From Planctomycetota bacterium (lineage in GTDB: Bacteria; Planctomycetota; UBA1135; GCA-002686595): a DNA stretch of 64,000 nt. Below are positions 1 through 8,552 of the stretch, piece by piece. Where the stretch lies: contig JAQXEK010000038.1 in the NCBI GenBank assembly GCA_029250885.1, positions 32,051-96,050 on the forward strand, written 5' to 3'. Each line of letters begins with the position of its first letter. Within the stretch, counting starts at the first letter, position 1. The notes below the pieces were generated by a model. That model was not told where the DNA came from. It ran no database searches and was given only the letters and a program-made list of their open reading frames with translations. The position numbers and the translations under genes were made by a program.

Positions 1-33
1 AAAGCTTTAGGAATGTCACTAAGTGGCGCTTAG

Positions 34-39
34 TATCAC
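34..39 (+). promoter_or_regulatory. Candidate -10 box of the mraZ operon promoter
   Basis: The hexamer TATCAC lies just before the operator repeats, which puts a predicted start of transcription near position 46. The same TATCAC hexamer precedes dctP and the histone-like gene in this window. No convincing -35 is visible, and the window begins only 33 bases upstream. The call is inferred from position and resemblance alone. Confidence 0.35.
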
Positions 40-43
40 CTTT

Positions 44-79
44 GTGGGACCAAGTGGCACAGAGTGGCAGTCAGGGGCA
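44..79 (+). promoter_or_regulatory. MraZ operator: four tandem 10-bp direct repeats
   Basis: GTGGGA, GTGGCA, GTGGCA and GGGGCA begin at 44, 54, 64 and 74, each separated by exactly 4 bases, so the repeat period is 10 bp. A further GTGGCG lies at 23. MraZ proteins are known to bind arrays of TGGGN-type direct repeats with about 5-base spacers upstream of their own gene and to repress the dcw operon. Spacing, sequence and position 36 bases before the mraZ start all fit such autoregulation. The repeats overlap the predicted transcription start. Confidence 0.75.
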
Positions 80-114
80 GGAAGCCCCGAACAACCTCGG
101 AGGATGAGTTAATC

Positions 115-567
115 ATGTTCTGCGGTGAGTCTACCCATTCCATGGATAAGAAGGGGCGCGTGTTCCTTCCCAAGCGCTTCCAAGACAGCTTGACCCGGGA
201 TTCCCAGGACAATCTGAGCGGAGTCCTGACCTTTGGTTTCGAAGGCTGCCTCTTCATCTTCTCGAAGGATGAGTTTGCCGCCCTTCGCGAGCGCCACGCG
301 GCTGACGTCTTTGGGTCCCCCCAGACGCGAAAGCGCAACCGCCGCTTCTTCAGTAAGGTGCGCGAGTTCACCTTGGATGGCTCGGGCCGCATGCTCGTGC
401 CTGATTTTTTCCGCACCCACGCCGACATTGACGGCGAGGTTGTGATGGTTGGCGTGTCTGATCACGCTGAAATGTGGAGCTCTGCGCGCTGGGCCGAGCA
501 AGAGTCTTACGACGACGACTTCGACACCCTCGGCGATGGCGAGGGCTTCGGCCAGGAGGCTCAGTAA
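115..567 (+). CDS. mraZ: Transcriptional regulator MraZ
   Basis: A 150-residue DNA-binding regulator with two SpoVT/AbrB-like halves, the usual length for MraZ. The N-terminus MFCGESTHSMDKKGRVFLP is the family signature, and the second half carries a matching DGSGRMLVP segment. The ATG at 115 is preferred over the in-frame ATG at 64 because GGAGG lies at 99-103 and the family signature starts there; the 64 start would also lie inside the operator repeats. It is the first gene of the dcw cluster, followed by rsmH as usual. It probably represses its own operon through the 10-bp repeats at 44-79. The C-terminal tail is acidic and variable, which is common. Firm call. Confidence 0.95.
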   Translation: MFCGESTHSMDKKGRVFLPKRFQDSLTRDSQDNLSGVLTFGFEGCLFIFSKDEFAALRERHAADVFGSPQTRKRNRRFFSKVREFTLDGSGRMLVPDFFRTHADIDGEVVMVGVSDHAEMWSSARWAEQESYDDDFDTLGDGEGFGQEAQ

Positions 568-636
568 TGGGTCGGTCGAGGGAAGGCAGGCAACTCTTTT
601 CGCGTGTCGCCAAGACACGTGGGGAAGAGGGAGAGG

Positions 637-1584
637 ATGGTGAGAGTGATGAACCCAGGTTCAGTACACCGCCCGGTGCTTGTCGATGGAGTCCTTTCTT
701 GCCTGGAAGTTGCCTTCCAGGGCTGTCCTGAGGGCTGGATGGTGGACGGAACGCTCGGAGCAGGTGGCCACACGGCCAGCATCCTAGAGCGCTTCGCTGC
801 CTCGCGTGTCCTAGGCACGGACCAAGATCCCGACATGCAGGGGATCGCAAAGGAGCGCTTGGCGCCCTTCGGCGATCGCGTTGCCTTCGGTCACTCTCGA
901 TTCAGCGAGCTCGGTGAGATGCTGCGCGACGACGCCAGCTTCCCGGCACCCTTCGACGGGCTACCCGTGGCTATGCTCTTCGACGTAGGCGTAGCGTCGC
1001 CGCACCTTGACTTGCCCGAGCGCGGCTTTAGCTTTCAGGCCGATGGCCCCCTCGACATGCGCATGGACTTGCGCCGCGAGGTGACCGCCGCCGGCATCAT
1101 TAATCAGTGGCCCGAGGGAGAGCTCGCGGATCTGTTCTATCAGGAAGGAGGCGAGCGGCGCTCTCGTGCGATTGCAAAGCGCATCTGCGAGGCTCGCCGC
1201 CGCGCGCCGATCGTTCGAACGGCGACTCTGGCCGACTTGGTGGCCAGCGCTATAGGCGGTGGGGGGAAGATTCACCCTGCGACCCGTGTCTTCCAAGCCC
1301 TGCGCCGCGCCGTTAATGATGAGGGGCCCGAGCTCGAGGCGGCCCTAGACGCTGGACTCGACTTCCTCGGCGAAGGTGGTGTACTCGCCGTGATCAGCTT
1401 CCACTCAGGAGAGGATCGCGTCGTAAAGCAGTGGATGACCAAGCAGGTCAAAGCGGGTGAGTTCGAGGCAATCACCAAGAAGCCAATTCAGGCGACCTAC
1501 GAGGAGACGAAGGGCAACCCCCGTGCTCGCTCGGCAAAGCTGCGCGCCGCCGTGCGCATTCGAAGCAACGGGGGTGGTGTGTGA
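637..1584 (+). CDS. rsmH: 16S rRNA (cytosine(1402)-N(4))-methyltransferase RsmH
   Basis: SAM-dependent methyltransferase that N4-methylates C1402 in the 16S rRNA decoding centre. The SAM-binding motif DGTLGAGGHT lies near residue 37. Family segments follow in order: a SPHLDLPERGFSF-type block, DGPLDMRMD, an FHSGEDR block and NPRARSAKLR near the C-terminus. The third block usually reads FHSLEDR, so Gly replaces Leu here. About 315 residues, normal length. The start is not certain: 637 has a purine-rich GGGAGAGG just before it, 649 (MNPGSVHRPV) begins closer to the conserved domain, and 604 is also open. It lies between mraZ and ftsL as in most dcw clusters and overlaps ftsL by 4 bases, implying co-translation. 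Confidence 0.94.
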   Translation: MVRVMNPGSVHRPVLVDGVLSCLEVAFQGCPEGWMVDGTLGAGGHTASILERFAASRVLGTDQDPDMQGIAKERLAPFGDRVAFGHSRFSELGEMLRDDASFPAPFDGLPVAMLFDVGVASPHLDLPERGFSFQADGPLDMRMDLRREVTAAGIINQWPEGELADLFYQEGGERRSRAIAKRICEARRRAPIVRTATLADLVASAIGGGGKIHPATRVFQALRRAVNDEGPELEAALDAGLDFLGEGGVLAVISFHSGEDRVVKQWMTKQVKAGEFEAITKKPIQATYEETKGNPRARSAKLRAAVRIRSNGGGV

Positions 1585-1907
1585 TCCGCGGGTTACTTGC
1601 ACTCTTCTGCGCTGTGCTCGCCATGGGCACATCCATTGCGGCTTCGGGCATCTCGGCCCGCAACCACGCGACCGCCTTGCGCCTGCACAAGCTGCAGCGC
1701 GAGTGCGAGCTGCGTGCGGCGGCCATCGAGGCCAAGACGATCCACGTTCGGGGATTCTCCCTGGACCATGTTGGTGAGGTAGCCAACGAGCAGAACAGCG
1801 TTCAGGACAGCGGTGTGGTCTCAGGTTCGGAGAACCTGGGGGGGAGCCACGCCGCTCGTTCTGACGTTTCCACGATGTCCCTTTCCGGAATGGAGTACAC
1901 GCCGTGA
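1581..1907 (+). CDS. ftsL: FtsL-like cell division membrane protein
   Basis: A 108-residue protein with a GTG start whose first bases overlap the rsmH stop. It has one N-terminal membrane helix (about residues 4-22) and then an Ala/Leu/Arg-rich helix likely to form a coiled coil, giving a short bitopic protein. Sequence identity to known FtsL is not evident by eye. The assignment rests on topology, size and the invariant position between rsmH and ftsI, and it overlaps ftsI by a GTGA junction. FtsL is known to pair with FtsB and FtsQ to activate FtsW/FtsI in septal peptidoglycan synthesis. The last 45 residues are Ser/Gly/Asn-rich and probably disordered. Confidence 0.7.
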   Translation: MIRGLLALFCAVLAMGTSIAASGISARNHATALRLHKLQRECELRAAAIEAKTIHVRGFSLDHVGEVANEQNSVQDSGVVSGSENLGGSHAARSDVSTMSLSGMEYTP

Positions 1908-4417
1908 GCGACCACTTCGGCAGGGGGACGTTTAATAGTGCATCGGGCCTTCGCCCCATGAGCGCCTACGTCATGATCGCCATTGTACTGGTCGTGTCGG
2001 CAGTGCAACTCGGGAAGAAGGCTCTCGGTGGGGTCCCAGAGAAGGTGCAGGGCAAGTACGGTCGCACTGTTCAGGCCACCGCCGAGCTTCCCCCGTACAG
2101 GGTCGAGGACCGCAACGGCGTAATCTTAGCTGCGTCAGTGCCCTCCTTCGACCTTGTCGTCTCGCCCCGCGGGCTCTGGCAGGGGCACACACCCGAGCGC
2201 ATCTTGCCCGGGATCGTAGAGGCGATCGCGGAAGCATCCGGTCGCAGGGTCGATCTTGAGCAGCTCTACGCCACGATGCTACCTACAGACGACGTCGACG
2301 CCATTGGCGGACTCGACGGCTGGCGTGTTGTGAACACATGGGCCCTTCAAGAGGACGAGGCTGCGCGCCTCTCCACCTGGATTGAAGACGAGCAGCTGCT
2401 GGGCTGGGGCGTCGAGCCCTTTCGCCAGCTGATGATCAAGCGCGCCCTGAAGACGGCCCCCTCGGCACCTGAGGGCATCGGAACCTGGCGACTCATGTGG
2501 CAGCCCCGGGTCGCCCTGTCCCTCGATGAGCGCGCTCGCTACCAGAAGCGAAATGGATTAAATAAGGATATTGGTGCAGCGGCATGGGGGCGGCGCCTGG
2601 CCAAGGGGCTCTTCCTTGCGCGACGCGGCCCCGACATCGAGGGCGAGGAATCAAAGCCCAAGTACCGGCCAAACGAAGACGGCCGGGACGTCTGGGGCGC
2701 CCTAATGGTGCCCGTCAATGCGGTCCCCTTGGAGCAGCTGACGCCTGACGAGAACGAAGCGGTCCAGCGGATGCTCACGAAGGAGAAGGTTGCCGGCCAC
2801 CTAGTGCGCTTGCGTCCACGCTACGACCGCTATCACCCTGCCGGTGACTTCACTGTGCTTGGGGATTGGGGATTCACTCAAGAAGGACAAGAGGAGGAGG
2901 CGCCTTACGTTGGCCTTGAGTTAGTCGCCAAGCGTCATCTTGACAGTGGTGCTCACGATTGGTTTGAAGAGGCGGCCGCCACCTATGAGTTTCGTGCGGA
3001 CTGGGTCGCGCGCAAAGGTGGCAGGCCCTACTTCGGCGAGCGCTCGGGGAACCCGGAGCCAGTGGTGGTGGAGACAACCATCGACTCGCACTTACAGCGG
3101 TTCCTTGGCGTGAAGTTAGCCGAGGTCATGGAGACCGAGCGCGCGGCCGTCGCCATGGGGATCGTCGTAAACGTCGCCAGTGGCGAGGTGCTCGCTGTGG
3201 ACTCTCTGGAGGCCTACCCCACGCGCTCCTTTAGCCCACTCAACCACCTTTTTACCCCGGGCTCGACCATGAAGGCCGTGGTCATGGCCATGGGCTTGGA
3301 CTCGGGCGTGGTCAACACGAACTTCACCGGCTACCACGAAGCGGACAAGGGCACCACATGGTTTGATGTTGGCCTTGGGCACGACCCGTCCGGTGGTAAA
3401 GGCGCCGGCTACAACCTGCCCCGCGAGATCGCTCGCCGCAATATCGGCGAGGCCCTTGGCGCTCCCCGGGGACGCCAGCCCCTGACGGCATTGTTGGCCT
3501 TCTCGAGCAACGGTGGGATGGTACAAACGGGGATTCAGATGGATCCTGAGTACTTCCGCCGCAAGTTGGTTGAGTTGGGCTATGGGCAAAAGCCTGACTC
3601 GGGCATGGGCGCGGAGTCCTTCTTTCCACTCATGCCCCTTAGGGATTGGACCCTTGGCTACACCCAGGCGTCAATCTCCTTTGGCAACGAAATTGCGGTC
3701 AACCTCTGGCAGCATGCCGAGGCCATGACCACTGTGCTTCGGGATGGTATTCGACGCCCGCTGACGGTCCTTCGGTCGGTCTCCCAGGGAGACACCACTG
3801 AGGCTATTCTCGATAATGTTGACGAGTATCCGCGGGTCTTTGCACCCGGCGTGGGCCGCGAAGTTCGCAAAATGATGGGTGTGGGCTCCTTAGTGGGGAC
3901 TGGCAAGAACATCCGCCGCGAGGACCTCGACATGGGGACGAAGACCGGCACCACGATGAAGAACAGTGGGATCGTCTGCTCACATCTCTTGATGCCCCTT
4001 GCGACTGAATACACCGAAGCGGGATTCGTCCCCACAATTGCCCAGATCAAGGCGGACCGCGCCCGGCTTTTGCAAACCGCTAAGCCCCATGACCGCTCAA
4101 GTTGCTACACCTCATCGATTGCCGCAGTCGGGCACTTACCGGACTCACCGTCTGGTGTCGAGCGCGAGATCTTTGTACTCGTGGTCGTCGACGAACCCCG
4201 AGGCGAGAAGTTTGGTTCACGGGTTGCGGGCCCTGCTGCGGTCTCAGTCCTAGCGGAAGCCCTGGGGGTTACCCGCGACGGAGAAGAGCTCATGGAGATC
4301 TCTGGCGAAGTGGGCGGCATGATTACGGTGGAAGCGGGAAGTGATATTCACTCGGCCCTTGTACCTGAAGGCTGCGAGACTTCCGTGGCGCAGCCCTGGC
4401 TGGAGGCAAACCTGTAA
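1904..4417 (+). CDS. ftsI: Penicillin-binding protein, FtsI-type transpeptidase
   Basis: Class B penicillin-binding protein of 837 residues, longer than typical FtsI (about 580-650). It has one membrane helix at about residues 20-38, then a dimerisation/pedestal domain enlarged by insertions between about residues 150 and 340, then the transpeptidase domain. All three catalytic motifs are present: SxxK as STMK at about 454-457, SSN at about 534-536, and KTGT at about 680-683. It should cross-link septal peptidoglycan in the periplasm with FtsW as glycosyltransferase partner. The GTG start overlaps ftsL, and the TAA stop overlaps the murE ATG. The gene lies exactly where ftsI is expected. Confidence 0.92.
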   Translation: MSDHFGRGTFNSASGLRPMSAYVMIAIVLVVSAVQLGKKALGGVPEKVQGKYGRTVQATAELPPYRVEDRNGVILAASVPSFDLVVSPRGLWQGHTPERILPGIVEAIAEASGRRVDLEQLYATMLPTDDVDAIGGLDGWRVVNTWALQEDEAARLSTWIEDEQLLGWGVEPFRQLMIKRALKTAPSAPEGIGTWRLMWQPRVALSLDERARYQKRNGLNKDIGAAAWGRRLAKGLFLARRGPDIEGEESKPKYRPNEDGRDVWGALMVPVNAVPLEQLTPDENEAVQRMLTKEKVAGHLVRLRPRYDRYHPAGDFTVLGDWGFTQEGQEEEAPYVGLELVAKRHLDSGAHDWFEEAAATYEFRADWVARKGGRPYFGERSGNPEPVVVETTIDSHLQRFLGVKLAEVMETERAAVAMGIVVNVASGEVLAVDSLEAYPTRSFSPLNHLFTPGSTMKAVVMAMGLDSGVVNTNFTGYHEADKGTTWFDVGLGHDPSGGKGAGYNLPREIARRNIGEALGAPRGRQPLTALLAFSSNGGMVQTGIQMDPEYFRRKLVELGYGQKPDSGMGAESFFPLMPLRDWTLGYTQASISFGNEIAVNLWQHAEAMTTVLRDGIRRPLTVLRSVSQGDTTEAILDNVDEYPRVFAPGVGREVRKMMGVGSLVGTGKNIRREDLDMGTKTGTTMKNSGIVCSHLLMPLATEYTEAGFVPTIAQIKADRARLLQTAKPHDRSSCYTSSIAAVGHLPDSPSGVEREIFVLVVVDEPRGEKFGSRVAGPAAVSVLAEALGVTRDGEELMEISGEVGGMITVEAGSDIHSALVPEGCETSVAQPWLEANL

Positions 4418-5922
4418 TGGTGCGTCTTAGCGATCTCGTGAAGCGCTTCGGCGGCAAGCTCTCCCAGGACTCGGCATCTGGTTGGGCAGGCGATCCTGTC
4501 GTCTCTAGCGTGGAACTCGATAGCCGTAAAATTACCGGTGGGAGCCTGTTTGCGGCACTCTCGGGGGGCAAGGACAATGGCGCGGATTACGCCCAGGCAG
4601 CCCTTGGGCACGGAGCGTCCGCCGTTCTCTCCAGCACTACACCAGGCTTTGGTTGGCAGGGGGATCGCTGTAGCGCGCTCTGGTTGCACTCGCAGCCTCG
4701 CCGCGTCGCGGGACTCGCCGCAGGCTTTCTGCACGGCTCACCGTCCCTAGAACAATTCACCGTTGGTGTGACCGGCACAAACGGCAAGACCACGGTCGCT
4801 TGGATAGTCCACGCACTACTAGAGAAGCTAGGCCGTAAGAACTCCCTGTTTGGAACCGTGGAGCACCGCCCTTTTGGCGGTGAGTCGGTCTTTGAGGGAA
4901 TGACCACGCCGGACGCACCCTACTTGCACCGTGCTCTGAGCGAAGCAAAGGCTGCAGGTGGGAACAGCGCGGTACTGGAAGTGAGCTCCCATGCGATCGA
5001 TCAGGAGCGCTGTGCTGGCATCTTTTTCGACGTCGGAATCCTGACTAACTTGACCCGCGATCACTTGGACTACCACGGCGACCTCGAGAGCTACATCGCG
5101 GTTAAGGAGCGTTTCTTCGCAAGCCTTGGAACCCAAGCTACTGCTATTATTAACAACGACTGCAACTATGCAAATCGCATGGCAAGTGCCGCTCGCAATG
5201 GTGGTGCTAAAGTCGTAACCTACAGCATCGGATCCCGCGCGGATCTCGTTGCTTCTCAACTGAAAGTCGGTCCCCTAGGGACTCAATTCGTTCTCCAAGG
5301 GATGGGGACTACTTCTTTCGACTTGACTATGCCTCTTGTGGGCCGACACAACGTTGAGAATGCTCTGGCGGCTTTGGCCGTGATGCTTCTGTTGGAAGCG
5401 AGTCCTTCGGTTATTGCCGAAGGGCTCGCATCCATCTCTCCCACCCCGGGCCGATTAGAGCCCGTTGCGCCTGCCCTTTTGGCAAATCGTGGGTTCTCGG
5501 TCTTGGTGGACTTTGCCCATACACCGAGCGCGTTAGAGAATGTTCTAACCGCACTTCGCAATACTGATCCCGCGCGGATCATCTGCGTATTTGGTTGCGG
5601 AGGTGATCGCGATCGTGGCAAGCGCCCCGAGATGGGGCGCGTCGTTGGGAGCTTGGCCGACGTGGCTGTACTCACCAGTGACAATCCTCGCAGCGAAGAG
5701 CCTTCTGCGATTATGGATGAGACCGAGGCCGGTATGGCTGGCGGGAACGCCGAGTTGCATCGCGAAGTGGATCGGCGTGCTGCGATCGAGTTGGCTCTCT
5801 CTCTCGGGCAAACAGGCGATGTCGTTTTGATCGCCGGCAAGGGCCATGAGGCCCAACAAGTTTTTGAAAACCACAGCATTCCATTTGATGACCGTCAAGT
5901 GGCGGAGGAGCTTCTCTCATGA
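4417..5922 (+). CDS. murE: UDP-N-acetylmuramoyl-tripeptide synthetase MurE
   Basis: Mur ligase of 501 residues that adds the third amino acid to UDP-MurNAc-L-Ala-D-Glu in the cytoplasm. The ATP-binding P-loop GTNGKTT is at about residues 120-126, followed by a TTPDAP block and the RDHLDYHG block. The DNPR motif at about 422-425 is the established marker for meso-diaminopimelate as substrate, so the cell wall should be of DAP type. The terminal GKGHE block is intact. Its start overlaps ftsI (TAATG) and its end overlaps murF (ATGA), so translation of the three is probably coupled. Confidence 0.97.
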   Translation: MVRLSDLVKRFGGKLSQDSASGWAGDPVVSSVELDSRKITGGSLFAALSGGKDNGADYAQAALGHGASAVLSSTTPGFGWQGDRCSALWLHSQPRRVAGLAAGFLHGSPSLEQFTVGVTGTNGKTTVAWIVHALLEKLGRKNSLFGTVEHRPFGGESVFEGMTTPDAPYLHRALSEAKAAGGNSAVLEVSSHAIDQERCAGIFFDVGILTNLTRDHLDYHGDLESYIAVKERFFASLGTQATAIINNDCNYANRMASAARNGGAKVVTYSIGSRADLVASQLKVGPLGTQFVLQGMGTTSFDLTMPLVGRHNVENALAALAVMLLLEASPSVIAEGLASISPTPGRLEPVAPALLANRGFSVLVDFAHTPSALENVLTALRNTDPARIICVFGCGGDRDRGKRPEMGRVVGSLADVAVLTSDNPRSEEPSAIMDETEAGMAGGNAELHREVDRRAAIELALSLGQTGDVVLIAGKGHEAQQVFENHSIPFDDRQVAEELLS

Positions 5923-7397
5923 GTAATTTTTTGGTGGAAGATGTCGCCGTGGCCATTGGAGGGCAGCTGCTACAGGGCGCACCGCGCAATCCCCTCATGG
6001 GCGTCTCAACAGACACGCGCCAGCTTGCGAAGGGAGAGCTTTTCTTTGCTCTCTCGGGCCCTAACTTTGATGGCAATCAGTTTGCTGGTGCCGCCGCTGC
6101 AGCAGGTGCGGGCTGCATCGTGCTACGGGCTGAATCGGGCCTTGCGGCAAGCCTGCCGGCCATCCTGGGTGCGAACCAAAATGTCGCTGTCATCGCACAC
6201 GAAGACCCGAAGAAAGCCCTTGGCCTCCTGTCAAGTTGGCACCGTCGCCGCCTCGGACTTCCCGTGGTGGGGATCACCGGTTCCTGTGGGAAGACGACCA
6301 CGAAGAACTACCTGGTGCAGCTCTTAGACGGAGTCCGCGAGGTCGTGGGCAGCCCGCTCTCCTACAACAATAACGTCGGCGTACCTTTGACGCTACTGGC
6401 CGCAAACGGCGCCAGCGAGGTCTTAGTGGCCGAAATGGGGACCAACAGCCCCGGTGAGATCTCCGCGCTCTGCAACATCGCCACTCCAGAAGCGGGCATC
6501 GTTACGAGTATCGGTGCGTCTCACCTTGAGGGACTCGGATCCCTCGAAGGCGTTGCCATGGAGAAGGCGGACTTGGCGCGTAGCTTGCCGAGCCGCGGCT
6601 TCCTTGTGCTCAACGACGACTGCCGCTACAGCGAGCTGTTTCGCGCATCAACCAAGGCCAAGGTGATCACCTTCAGCATCGAAGGTGATGGGGACCTGAA
6701 CGCCACCGACCTCTGGTTCAACAACGGTCACTCGATCTTCCGCCTAAACGGCGTCGAGGTCACCTTGCCCGCCCTTGGAACCCACAACGTACAGAACCTG
6801 CTTGCGGCCCTGGCGGCCTGCGTAGGGCTCGGCATCGAGCTCGATCAGGTCCTGCCCGGCGTCGCCGGAATCAAGGGCCAGAGCGGTCGCCTAGAGACCT
6901 TTGATCTTGAGGGCATGCACCTGATCGATGACACTTACAACGCCAACCCCGATTCCGCCCGGGCCGCTATTCGCGTGCTGGCGGGCATGCACGGCTTCAA
7001 GAAGCGCGTGCTGGTCTTGGGTGACATGCTAGAGCTTGGCGACTTCGCTGCGGAGATGCATCACGAGCTCGGGCGCCTAGCGGTTGAGTCCGGTGTGGAT
7101 CGGCTCGTCCTCATCGGCGATTTGACCCGCGCGGCGGCGGCGGGCGCCCTCGAGGCCGGCATGGCTCCCGAGAATGTGATCCACGTTGCAACCCTCGGCG
7201 ATGCCCAAGCCGATGCCAGGCGACTTTTCCAGAAGGGCGACGTTGTTCTGGTCAAGGGAAGTCGTGGAATGGCCCTTGAGCGCCTGGTCAAGCACATCCG
7301 TAGCATGTTCCCGGCCAAGAGAAAGAAGGGCGGTGGCGGCAAGAGCGTCGAGGCTCTGCTTGCCCGTATGTGCGGTCTAACCATGGGAGTCCTATAG
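5919..7397 (+). CDS. murF: UDP-N-acetylmuramoyl-tripeptide--D-alanyl-D-alanine ligase MurF
   Basis: Mur ligase of 492 residues that joins D-Ala-D-Ala to the UDP-MurNAc-tripeptide, completing the pentapeptide. It has the P-loop GSCGKTTTKN, the SYNNNVGVPLT and EMGTNSPGEI blocks that separate MurF from other Mur ligases, and the DDTYNANPDS segment near the C-terminal domain. Length is slightly above the family average, owing to a basic Gly/Lys tail near the end. It overlaps murE by ATGA and abuts mraY. No ddl gene for D-Ala-D-Ala synthesis lies in this window, so it must be elsewhere. Confidence 0.97.
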   Translation: MSNFLVEDVAVAIGGQLLQGAPRNPLMGVSTDTRQLAKGELFFALSGPNFDGNQFAGAAAAAGAGCIVLRAESGLAASLPAILGANQNVAVIAHEDPKKALGLLSSWHRRRLGLPVVGITGSCGKTTTKNYLVQLLDGVREVVGSPLSYNNNVGVPLTLLAANGASEVLVAEMGTNSPGEISALCNIATPEAGIVTSIGASHLEGLGSLEGVAMEKADLARSLPSRGFLVLNDDCRYSELFRASTKAKVITFSIEGDGDLNATDLWFNNGHSIFRLNGVEVTLPALGTHNVQNLLAALAACVGLGIELDQVLPGVAGIKGQSGRLETFDLEGMHLIDDTYNANPDSARAAIRVLAGMHGFKKRVLVLGDMLELGDFAAEMHHELGRLAVESGVDRLVLIGDLTRAAAAGALEAGMAPENVIHVATLGDAQADARRLFQKGDVVLVKGSRGMALERLVKHIRSMFPAKRKKGGGGKSVEALLARMCGLTMGVL

Positions 7398-8549
7398 GTG
7401 CTCCCCGAACTCCTCCGAGAGCTCTTTGGCGTCAGTCTCTTTGACTACATTTCCGTGCGCATGGCGTTCGCGGCGATGACGGCTTTCCTGTTGGCCTTGC
7501 TGAGCGGCGCGCCCATGATTCGGTGGCTGCGGGCGAATCGTGTCCAGGAGACGACGGGACAAGGGGACTCGGCGGAACTTGCAAAGCATGCTGACGAGAC
7601 CGGCAAGAGTAAGACCACGACCATGGGCGGCAGCTTCTTGATCTGTAGCTTAGTGGTGTCAGTACTACTCTGGGCGCGGCTCGATAACCTGCACGTTGTC
7701 TTTGGCGTTGTGTTGACCGCTGGGCTTGCGGCCGTTGGATTCGTGGACGACTTTAAGAAGCTCACGATCCCAGGCTGCAACGGCCTGAGCCGTCGAGCGA
7801 AGTACATAGGTCTGTCGGCTGTTGTGCTCGGTGTGCTCTCGGTCCTTGTCTGGTGGGCCGAAGTCCACGGGCGTTCGGGCCTGCTCGTTCTGCACCCGCC
7901 TATCTTTAAGAACGCGTCCTTCGACTTTCTCGCCTACGGTAGCGTCGGAATCGTGGCCTTCTTGGTCTTCGAATGGTTTGTAATCGTAGGCACCTCCAAC
8001 GCAGTCAACATCACTGACGGCATGGACGGGCTTGCAGCGGGCTGTACGATCATCTCGGTGTTGGCACTCTCGATCTTCTGCTACGTCACCGGTCGTGCGG
8101 ACTGGGCGGGTTACCTGAACATCCCCCACGTACGCGAGGCATCGGAGATGGCCGTGGTGGGGGGCGCCATGATCGGCGCCTGCATGGGCTTCCTCTGGTA
8201 CAACGCCTATCCCGCCAAGGTCTTCATGGGCGACTCTGGCTCACTGCCCCTGGGCGGATTGATGGCCTGGATGGCTGTCGTTTCTAAGCAGGAGTTGGTG
8301 CTGCCCCTAATCGCTATTGTCTTCGTGCTCGACCTGCTCAGCTCGCTACTGCAGACCCAAGTCTATGTGCTCACGGGGCGCGGGAAGCGCATCTTTACCC
8401 TGGCGCCGATCCACCACGGTCTCGAGCGCCACGGCGGCATCTTCAACAAAGGCGGAGAGCGGTGGCACGAGGTTACCGTCGTCGTGCGCTTTTGGATCCT
8501 CGCGGCCATCGGCGCCATGGCGAGTCTGGCCCTCTTAAAGATTCGATAA
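7398..8549 (+). CDS. mraY: Phospho-N-acetylmuramoyl-pentapeptide transferase MraY
   Basis: Polytopic inner-membrane enzyme of 383 residues that transfers phospho-MurNAc-pentapeptide to undecaprenyl phosphate, making lipid I. The family motifs are all visible: KTTTMGG near residue 75, the Asp-rich GFVDDFKK segment, NITDGMDGLAAG, and FMGDSGSLPLGG, plus a C-terminal HHGLERHG stretch matching the HxHHxE region. About ten hydrophobic helices are apparent. The GTG start directly follows the murF stop. It works just upstream of MurG, encoded three genes later. Confidence 0.96.
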   Translation: MLPELLRELFGVSLFDYISVRMAFAAMTAFLLALLSGAPMIRWLRANRVQETTGQGDSAELAKHADETGKSKTTTMGGSFLICSLVVSVLLWARLDNLHVVFGVVLTAGLAAVGFVDDFKKLTIPGCNGLSRRAKYIGLSAVVLGVLSVLVWWAEVHGRSGLLVLHPPIFKNASFDFLAYGSVGIVAFLVFEWFVIVGTSNAVNITDGMDGLAAGCTIISVLALSIFCYVTGRADWAGYLNIPHVREASEMAVVGGAMIGACMGFLWYNAYPAKVFMGDSGSLPLGGLMAWMAVVSKQELVLPLIAIVFVLDLLSSLLQTQVYVLTGRGKRIFTLAPIHHGLERHGGIFNKGGERWHEVTVVVRFWILAAIGAMASLALLKIR

Positions 8550-8552
8550 GCC

